From: Ophiosphaerella korrae
Taxonomy: Eukaryota > Ascomycota > Dothideomycetes > Pleosporales > Phaeosphaeriaceae
NCBI GenBank assembly: GCA_028456385.1
Contig: JALNQF010000054.1
Span: 1 to 64,000 of the forward strand
Reading direction: 5' to 3'
DNA: 64,000 nt
Position numbers and translations under genes: made by a program. The notes below the pieces were generated by a model. It did not search any database. It had not been told where the DNA came from and worked only from the letters and a program-made list of their open reading frames with translations. Below, in pieces: positions 56,666 through 64,000 of this stretch. Numbering within the stretch: position 1 is the stretch's first letter; each line of letters opens with the position of its first letter.

Positions 56666-58470
56666 TTAAAACTGGATGTTATAGCCTTGACTGAACACCT
56701 TGATTGCCTCATCTTGAACGCTTGGGGGAAGAAGTCTTATGATATCGACTGATTTCAAAATTTGGGCAACTTCCTGTGGCTCAACAATATGCTGGAGGCG
56801 AGATCGGAGATAGCTATTGAAGACGCTAGAGGTAATGGCGAGATAAAGTACGCCACCGAGGGTACGAAATCATATCATGGATGACATGGCAACAGCTGAG
56901 CAAGGTCAGTCCTGGATTCTCCATCAATTATATCAAAAATTACACCTGTTCCTCTCCTCGACTGTGAAGGGCACCACGACGACCAAGCATGTGAGGCTGA
57001 TTCCCACGCCGAAACCAGCAATAACTTAGTACCCATACTGCCCATGGAAGATTGACCGAGATTCCGGAAGGGTAGATAAAAGATCATAGCCGATGACTTG
57101 TAACAATGACCCGATAAAACAGAGATAAATTGAGGGAACTTTGGCTTTTTTGCACAGCGTAGGGGCAAAAGTTGAGCCGATAGGTGGCACAATGGCGAAA
57201 GGGGGAAGACGCACGCCTGCGTTGAGAGGTGAGAGGCCACTCACGGCTTGATAACGCTGCGGAATCTGTATGACGCAAACAGTGAAGGGTCCGCCGGTCA
57301 GAATCGTGCTCCTTGTTGTTGTGTGAGCATTGGCAGAGCCACTGAAGGTGTGAAGGTTACGTACAAAATCATCCCGATACAAACCCTTGATTGAAGGAAT
57401 CACCAGGGGAAGATGGATTCTATTTTGCCGTTAGCAAGGGTAACTCGGCGCTTCTAGAGAATGAAGCTTGGCCATAGCAAGACAGATAATACTAGGAAGG
57501 TGATGACGAATACGGAATTTCAGTTACGGCCGTTAGCAGCTTTTTCAAATGTAGTGATAAATATAATCGACGCTGCAAGGAGAAGCGCAGTTCTAACGAC
57601 ATCCTCGCGCTGGAAGTTGTGTCTAGAAATTTTTTGATGCTTGGGTTCCACAACAGGCTCCGGTGTGGGTATGTGATTTGAAATCCGTTTGGTATCGACA
57701 GGGCCAGTGCAAGCACAGAAATGACACTAATGGGGACGCTGTAGCAGGTAAGTTTTGTGCTCTGGAAGGAGCGCCAAGATGTTGACGTGGTTAGGCAACT
57801 CATTTGATCTAGAGGATCCATCGCTATGTGGTTCCGTTCGTAATTGTACCTCTGAGTAGCGGACCAAGCAATAATGCAATTGCCAGGATTTCAGAGACGA
57901 GGCTTTTATAAGTCGCAAACTTTGCGGGAGGAACAAGCTCAAAGAATATAAACGACAGTCAAAGAGTATGTGCCAGCTCCGGCTAGACCCTGGAAAGTGT
58001 GAAGAATGATACTGGATCCTTTTTAGCTTCGGGGAATTCCTGTGACTGATGGAACCTACATTTGCGTTGTAGGCTGCACAGTACCACATGTACCAGAGAG
58101 AACAGCAAAGGGGATAATCGAAGCAAGAATGAAAAGCTTTCAACCGAATATGCCACTCATTTTGGCCCAAATGATGAGAAATTCTCGTTGCAAGTTAGTT
58201 AGTAAACATATTAAGTAGGGGGAACTGACTTATGTATGTGCTCTGTTCGAAGCTCTTCAAGTCGTTTGAGATGGCAGCCAACGCGGTCGCGACAATAGAA
58301 ACCTCCAGGCTCGCGAGGAAGATACTGAGACATAGTCTAGATGAAATGGGAAATTGAGACGCAGAATCAGCGTGGTGTTTCTACGTACGCTGCTGCCACG
58401 GCATGGAGTCGCCAACCTTGAGTGTACACGGCTGGACTAGGTGTTTCAACATTTGATGAATCCTTGATGA
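56666..58470 (-). pseudogene. DHA2-type MFS transporter pseudogene
   Basis: Minus-strand fragments in several frames line up in DHA2 order. TM1 is LSIFLASLEVSIVATALAAI (about 58270-58330). It is followed by ILASIIPFAVLSGTCG (about 58110), QGLAGAGTYSLTVV (about 57970), and LVSEILAIALLLGPLL (about 57870). Next come LLLAASIIFITTFEKAANGR (about 57550), the well-kept block IPQRYQAVSGLSPLNAGVRL (about 57250), and LVVVVPFTVEERNR (about 56960). The C-terminus is LPPSVQDEAIKVFSQGYNIQ before a stop at 56666. Fungal efflux pumps of secondary-metabolite clusters have exactly these blocks. Frame changes and stops between blocks (for example after TYSLTVVYIL) exceed what introns would explain, so the gene is dead. 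Confidence 0.8.
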
Positions 58471-58633
58471 ATATGAACCCGATGTCTAACTCTTCGCGGG
58501 GAATTGAAAAAGTTATCTATTATTGTACGGGAGAGCCAGCACTATAGGTTACCCAGCACTGCGGTAATACCTACTGAAAGGGGGGTTCTAATTAGGCATG
58601 TGCTAGACACACCGGTTTCACTAGTAGCCGTCA

Positions 58634-59014
58634 ATGGGTTTACAAGTGAGTCGCGCCCCAAAACACACCCAAAAAGAAAAAAAAAACTCCTCCTTGAATC
58701 TCAATAACAGCTCTAAAAAATAACTGAATTTTATCTAAACCTTGCATACCTATTTTAAGACAAATACTTTGGTTTGAAAAGAATATATCAAGTAGTTCTC
58801 AAGATAATACAAAATTGGTGCCAAAATACTATATCTTAGGAATGATAGAACCTATAAAGCTAAGAGCTTTAGAATAAACTAAATATATATACAAAAGGCT
58901 ATGCTTATATTTCTGGGGTATTTTGTAGAACTGTTGTTGAGGTTCATGAGGCTATTTCCCAACATTTTGGGGGGTGCGACTCACTCGTAAGCACGGCTCG
59001 CTTGTAAACCACGT
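58634..59014. mobile_element. Unbroken relative of the split TIR element (MITE-like, 381 bp)
   Basis: The termini are inverted repeats: the left has GGTTTACAAGTGAGTCGCGC, and the right has GCTCGCTTGTAAACCACGT followed by TA. The interior aligns with the joined arms of the element at 17579/54364 and lacks any insertion, providing the empty site for the Tc1-like element. It is AT-rich, non-coding and mildly RIP-affected. Confidence 0.85.
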
Positions 59015-59307
59015 TATCTGTCATCGGGTGATACGAAACATGACTATGATAATCTTACACAGTGAGGTTTTATCTATTCTCGGGTAGTACTAATTATGCA
59101 ATGCAGACTGGGATTACGTAGCACGCGCCTTAGTCCACCCACACTTCTGTGGTACTATAGTACACACCCACGGTACCTAAGTATGGTCAATTATAAGCCT
59201 TTTTCAATCGTAAGAAGTCAGCTCTCATAGCATCTATTCTAATGCGTACCCTTTTATGAACTTCGCTATTTTACCTCAGTCCATCTGATCCCTTTCCAAA
59301 GACAGTT

Positions 59308-60659
59308 ATGGAGCTCTCTCCAGCCCTTTATTTGGAAGGCCCCGCGCTGCCATGGCCCGGAGGGACATCGACTCCGTGGCACCCATACGTCCACTCACAC
59401 CTGCAGACATGGTCTTTCTATGTGTGCCTATCGCTATGCGCTGCCATCTCTGGCATATTCATTGTTCTTCGGATGTACACTAAGGTGTGCATTGTACATA
59501 AGCTAGATTTATCAGACTGTAAGATTTATCTTGGGAACCATCTCGAATTTTATCTAACATAATTTCGATATGATATTACTCGCCTATGTGAGAAGTTTCC
59601 CAGATTTTTCACTCTCATTGTATGGGTCACTAACAGGAGACTTAAATTAGGCTTTACTTATTGCTGAATGTGTGGTCGGGACATACTCCTTCGATCACGG
59701 CGCTGGAGTACATCAGTGGCACATAAAGCTCAAAGATCTTTTCGCACTTATAGAGGTATAGAGCTATTTTACACAAGCCATAGATACCCAATTACTAACT
59801 ATCCTTAGTGGATGAATATCGCCGGAATTATTTATGGGCCATCCGTATTCATTATTAAGACGTCCATCCTGGTGCAATACCTCAAAATGCTCGCACCAAA
59901 CAAAACAGTCAATCCTACGATGTTTTGGGGCTCGTGGGCCATTATTGCTACATCTTTCATATTTTATACGATAGTCACTTTTTGCACGATATTTGCCTGT
60001 AGTCCTCGGTCAAAGCTATGGAACAAACTGATGCAAGGCGGCACTTGCATGAATTTCGATGCAGTCGTTGCTGCGACAGGATTCTTTAACATCATCTCTG
60101 ATATAGCTATCCTAATCCTCCCTGTGAAGACTGTTTGGCAGTTGCATATTCCGCGTCGAAAGAAGGTAGCTATCAGTTTGTTGTTTGCTACTGGTACCAT
60201 GTATGTTCTTTTAAATCAGGGTTTACATGCGCATTAAACATCTAACGTCAATGCAGGGCCTGTTTTGCCTCTGGGATGCGTATTTACTACAAATTTGTCG
60301 TTATTATCCACAAAAAGACAGCAGATATTTCTTATAACATCGCCTGGATGGGGCTCTGGTCTTACGCAGAACTAACTATTGGCATAATTGTTGCTTGTTC
60401 GCTATCTTTGCCTAAATTGGCGCAAGCCAAGGGCTGGAAGCTGTCACTGGGTATGAGCAGCATGCATAAGTTGTTTAGTCCACTGAGAACTCCAAACTCC
60501 TCGACGTGGTATTCTTGTTCTGAAACCAAGGATACGAATAAGAAAGCCAAGTCGAAAAGTGCTGTGGTGGCAGGCGAGACGGCCTCAGAGGTGGAACTCA
60601 TGCTTGAAACGGGAAATTACCACCTACACCCTCTTACTCCTGAAGCCAACAAACTCTAA
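59308..60659 (+). CDS. Fungal rhodopsin-domain (Pth11-like) integral membrane protein
   Basis: This is a seven-helix plasma-membrane-type protein of the fungal rhodopsin/SAT4-like family, often called PTH11-like; ligands are unknown. Exon 1 starts at 59308 (MELSPALYLEGPALPWP) and contains TM1. Exon 2 (to 59755) holds ALLIAECVVGTYSF. Intron 59756-59808 is clear. Exon 3 (59809-60200) has WMNIAGIIYGPSVFIIKTSI and IILPVKTVWQL-like helices. Intron 60201-60256 joins in phase to exon 4 (60257-60659) with MGLWSYAELTIGIIVACSLS, the family's most conserved block. The first splice is unclear. A donor GTAAGA at 59519 does not join in phase to the natural acceptor at 59650, and a TAG at 59648-59650 stands where Trp is expected. 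The gene may be intact with an unusual intron or recently damaged. Confidence 0.7.
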
Positions 60660-61265
60660 AGAAGAGCTTTGCGGTATTGACGGTTAGAGTTCTAATTGCT
60701 CATGTGTAAACGAAATAGAGAAGGAAGACCTGGAAACGGTTGCTGAATGTGGTTAGGTACAAGGGGGTAACGTTTTAACTCTTTCAATGACCATAACGCT
60801 CCTTTGGCCTATAGATAAGAAGTTTTGCATAAATAAAGCTCACTCTTTCCTGAGCTCAGCTTAATTTTAATTTCAAAGCAACTGGCCCATGTTTTTCTTA
60901 CACATTGACGTGGCTGGCAAATGAGCGGCGCCCGCGACCAACTTAAACTATGTTACTTTGTCTAGGCTGTCTGTGCGTTACATTTAAGGACAGAATGGGA
61001 AAGAAGTAATCAAATCAAAGTATCAAAGCCACACCCCGATGTCTCTGCCTCCTAAGCTCCTTAGATATAGTGGTCAAATTCCTTCGCCTCTGGGTTCCAC
61101 TCTACCTGTGTGAGCTCTTTAGTTCTATCCATTCGACTAAACATGGAGCGCGTTTCGCGTCCCTTGGCCTTGGCGAGCGGAGAGACAAAGCGACCCTCAT
61201 TTAGGGATATGCCATGGCTGGGGACGCTAGGCTCAACGACATATTTTGTTTTCCCTATCGTCTAG
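60660..61265. other. Intergenic, about 0.6 kb
   Basis: No gene is recognised. The sequence has ordinary composition. Confidence 0.35.
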
Positions 61266-61560
61266 TTAACGCATAGGCGGTAGGGCACGCCTAAGAAAAC
61301 AGCACTTACCCATGCCAAAGGGCCGGAAATGATGGAGAGGATCTCCCTCTGGGTATGGAATAAGTTTTGTGCATAATGCCGAGATACGGATGTTTCTTTG
61401 CAAGCCGCGGTGTTTGAAGAGCACGATGTGCATCACCGGCAGCAAAGTCACGCAAGCCCTCAACATTCTTCCAATACGTGATCCAGACTATTGTCAGTCC
61501 TCCTTCCTCTGGCGAGCCCATCAAGGTGCTGGTTTTACCGAGGACTATGGGTGAGGCATT
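61266..61560 (-). pseudogene. DUF4188 (monooxygenase-like) gene fragment
   Basis: The minus-strand frame at 61306-61524 carries IVWITYWKNVEGLRDFAAGD and then HPYLGIMHKTYSIPRG. The adjoining frame continues with FRPFGMGKCCF. This order (a YWxxxExL block, a GIxHxTY block, then P-x-GL/M-x-K) is that of DUF4188 proteins, some of which sit in fungal metabolite clusters. A frame change between the second and third blocks, together with the missing N-terminal half, indicates a broken gene. An intron at the frame change cannot be excluded. Confidence 0.6.
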
Positions 61561-62269
61561 AGTGAGGTTTTGTAATTTAACTTTGAAGGAGTGATGCCAA
61601 TATACACCCGTACGTGTCTCGGTTCCTTGAGCACTCGCGCCACATGAAACCTAGCGTAAATCTCCCCATAGGGCTGCGAGAAGTCAACGCTATCTATCAC
61701 GCAATGGTGCAGCGGGGAAGCGGGCCAACGTACTGATCCGCGCACTCAAGACAAAAACGACAATAGCATCATCGTTCGGCTTTGAAGCCGGAAGCACAGT
61801 TGTGTATCGCCCTCACAGTGTGTTTAATGGCCGGTCACCGGAAACAACGCTAATAGCTGCGAGCAGTGTGTGAATGCCCTGCGAGGAGAAGCGGGGAAAT
61901 AGGACCATGGCCCAAAACGGAAAGGCGCGCGCAAAGTCGAAATTCAAAAGTCACGGGGAGGAACAGCGGGCTACCCGCCATGTTAGATTGGAGATGTTAA
62001 CCTGGAGAGAGGGGGAAGGTTGATGGGGCTCAAAGAGTGAAGGAGTTGCGTTGAAAGGTTGGCAGAGCAGAGGGAGCCCGTTTGGTCACGGAATACTCAT
62101 AGCACCCACAAACACGCCCTGTGCCACCCAATATTGAACCACGCCGTTGAGCTGTTGAGACCGTTGAGGATTATCTGAGTAAACATAAAACTACACGTCA
62201 GGCCGGTACTCTACCTGTGACCTACTAGTTGCCTCTCACCCATACGGTTAGCTGACACCTCTTGGAAGT
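61561..62269. other. Intergenic, possible decayed sequence
   Basis: A short minus frame at 61545-61745 adjoins the DUF4188 fragment and could be part of its lost N-terminal half, but I see no family motif. Nothing is recognised in the rest. Confidence 0.3.
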
Positions 62270-63150
62270 ATGCATTTCCTTTGTCTACATGGGCGCAGGT
62301 CGAATATTGAGGTAACCTCCCAACTTGAACCCGAGTCAGTAGAATCTCGATTTACCTGGTTTACACAGCCTGAATCCTCTTCCGTTTGGAGAGAGAAGGC
62401 TGTACTTTCGACTACCTTGCAGGCACATTGGTTTGCCCTGCGGCTCCAGGCAAGTTTACCATAGCGACGCTCCATAGAGAGTAGTCATTGGCCCATAACA
62501 CCTCCCAGAGATTGGAGTCACGTCAGCCGTCCCTCCGGACTAGCACAGTTGCTAACAAGCAAGTATTTGGTTAGTGAACAGACCATAATATGGCCCTGAC
62601 AGGTGGCACGTCCCTATAATAGGCACGTACACTGACCAAATACTTGCTTGTTGGCAACCGCACGGACCAGATCTATATGTCTTACTTTGATATCGAATCT
62701 GCCTCGAGTTGCCAGGACGCTGTGAGCAACATCGAATCCCATGTTACCGAGTATAGCCCATATGATGCAGTCATGGCCTTCTCTCAAGGTGCAGGTGTTG
62801 TCTTAACCTTCATCCTCGCTGAGTAGCTGAACAAGAGACGTCCTTTCAAACTTGGTCTATTCTTTTCTGGTGTAATTCCTGCTGATCCTGCGGCGAGAGA
62901 GAGAGGTTGCGTACAACTGTTTAGCCCAGGCCACAGTGAAACCTACTCCATCGACATTCCAACGGTGCATGACTTTGGCGCTAAGGATCCACCACGTCCG
63001 TAATGTTGAGAAAGCCTTTGCCTAATTTGCCAAGAGAATTCGAAGACCGAGATCGTTCATGGGGGTGGGCACGTAATCCCCGAGCGCAAAATATCCGGCT
63101 GTGTCAGAAAAATATTGACGGCTATTCGTGTAGCTGGAGATGACGGTACC
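62270..63150 (+). pseudogene. FSH-family serine hydrolase (LovG-like) pseudogene
   Basis: The N-terminus at 62270 reads MHFLCLHGRRSNIEV, the family's start (FLCLHG). After an interruption, the central part at about 62665-62826 has YMSYFDIESASS and the nucleophile elbow AFSQGAG (active-site Ser). Then come LGLFFSGVIPAD and, near 63070, HGGGHVIPER with the catalytic His. Stops (TAG at 62824-62826 after LTFILAE, TAA near 63001) and frame shifts break it. An inverted-repeat element at 62548-62658 separates the N-terminal part from the rest. FSH hydrolases such as LovG release products from reducing polyketide synthases, which fits the PKS remnant immediately downstream. The pathway link is inferred. 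Confidence 0.75.
62548..62658. mobile_element. Tiny inverted-repeat element (about 110-120 bp) in the FSH pseudogene
   Basis: 62548-62576 and 62630-62658 are inverted copies of about 29 bp (left contains AACAAGCAAGTATTTGG; right contains CCAAATACTTGCTTGTT). They differ only by transitions and have a 53-bp loop. The size and form are of a MITE or a transposon footprint. The target duplication is unclear. Confidence 0.65.
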
Positions 63151-63301
63151 ACAGCCTAGCGTAGCCTGTTTTTGCTCCATCTACCAGGCTACTGGTGATT
63201 TTCACAACTGCCTATCTACGTTTTACATAGTGAAGATGCTTGAGAGTACAAGTGTTGCATGGTTATAAATTTGTTCTTTGTCTCACCTGTCTAAGATTTC
63301 A
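63151..63301. other. Spacer between the FSH and PKS remnants
   Basis: No KS-like coding is seen. It ends in TTTCAG directly before the PKS frame, which could be an old intron acceptor or a deletion junction. Confidence 0.3.
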
Positions 63302-64000
63302 GTGTTTACCGGATGTTTCCGCGATGACTACAAGTCTTTGACCATGAAGGATCCGGAAGCATTTCCAACCTATGCGGCTACTGGTCTCTCGCAAGCTATG
63401 CTAGCTAACCGTATTAGCTGGTTCTTTAACTTGACTGGCGTCTTTCGAACATGAACTTTCGTTTGACTGATAGTCTCTCATACAGTTTTGATGAGAGGGC
63501 AAATGAATACAGCAAAGGAGAAGGCATTGTGTAGTTGTGCCCAAACGCGTTTTAGATGCAATCCGTCCACAGGCTCTAATTAAGATGACCGTACGCCTAG
63601 CGTTACACAGCCGAACTCAAATGCACAAGAGGGACTCATTCGGGAGACCTATCGCAAGGCAGGTCTTCAGCCCGGCTCAACTAGCTATATCGAGGCCCAT
63701 GGTACTGAAACCGCCCTTGGGTACGCACTTCGCTGACTCCAATTTTTCAAGTTTACATCGCCCTTAAGGGACCCGCTTGAAGCCCAAGCCATCTCCAATT
63801 GTTTTGGAAATAAGAAATCTGACAATATAGTTTATATGCGAGCATCAGTCTTGAGTTACTCAGCTCCTGGCTCCTACTGATGAGAATAGCGGTGCTGCTA
63901 AATCAAACATTGGACATGGGGGGTTAGTGGTCTTGCAGGCCTCATCAAAACAGTTTTAGTCCTAGAACGAGGGCTGATGCCACCAAACGCAAATTTCCAG
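63302..64000 (+). pseudogene. Polyketide synthase ketoacyl-synthase (KS) fragment, disabled, runs off the window
   Basis: This is part of a type I iterative PKS KS domain. Blocks in order are FTGCFRDDYKSL; YAATGLSQAMLANRISWFFN; SYSFDERANEYSKGEGIV (about 63480); and REAY-like RETYRKAGLQPGSTSYIEAH with GTETALG (about 63640-63720). These are followed by a likely intron (GTACGC donor at about 63720 to TTAAG), then DPLEAQAISNCFGNKKSDN, SNIGHG (second catalytic His region) and GLAGLIKTVLVLERGLMPPN to the edge. The segment that should hold the active-site Cys (the TACSSS region, about 60 residues) is absent between NLTG and SYSFDE. Stops and frameshifts (for example near 63454, 63536 and 63880) add to the damage. 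About the first 100 residues of KS are also missing. Confidence 0.85.

Noticed and set aside
61545..61745. N-terminal half of the DUF4188 gene
   Set aside because: Position is right, but no residue pattern of the family could be seen, so it is left as unassigned.

Overview
This is filamentous ascomycete (Pezizomycotina) DNA, most likely a Dothideomycete. The genes are compact and intron-poor, with introns of about 45-70 bp that have GT...AG borders and CTRAY-like branch points. A 36.8 kb block of repeats is almost entirely converted to TpA-rich, stop-riddled sequence, which is the signature of repeat-induced point mutation (RIP). The genus cannot be fixed from the sequence alone.

Layout. (1) Positions 1-17.6 kb are mostly single-copy. 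After the end of a small inverted-repeat element (1-75) come a probably broken DUF7580-type gene, an unrecognised gene, and a small conserved 78-aa gene. Then follows a housekeeping cluster: SYF1 (splicing), VMA8 (V-ATPase subunit D) and a U2B''/Msl1-like snRNP protein. An MFS transporter, an F-box-like cysteine-rich protein, a small secreted cysteine-rich protein and an orphan ORF complete this part. (2) Positions 17.58-54.36 kb form a set of nested transposons. An approximately 0.41 kb non-autonomous element is split at a TA by a Tc1-like DD34E DNA transposon with TIRs of about 450 bp. That transposon is in turn split by Ty3/gypsy chromodomain-type retrotransposons, here named A to E. Exact LTR pairs and 5-bp target duplications allow the order of insertion of most of them to be read. 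A 3.8 kb and a 1.0 kb AT-rich segment in the block remain unidentified. (3) Positions 54.4-64 kb hold one intact three-zinc-finger gene and a rhodopsin-type membrane protein gene. The rest looks like the remains of a secondary-metabolite locus: a DHA2 MFS transporter pseudogene, a DUF4188 fragment, an FSH (LovG-type) serine hydrolase pseudogene carrying its own small inverted-repeat element, and a polyketide synthase ketoacyl-synthase fragment that runs off the window.

How it works together. The left part is ordinary euchromatin, with core splicing and V-ATPase genes packed head-to-head and tail-to-tail. The middle is a RIP-silenced island where chromodomain retrotransposons repeatedly landed inside older copies. 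The right part is a decaying accessory region next to that island. The least expected signals are (a) an antisense reading frame conserved between pol and the 3' LTR in four retroelement copies, and (b) the relic PKS/FSH/MFS cluster whose KS has lost the segment holding its active-site cysteine.
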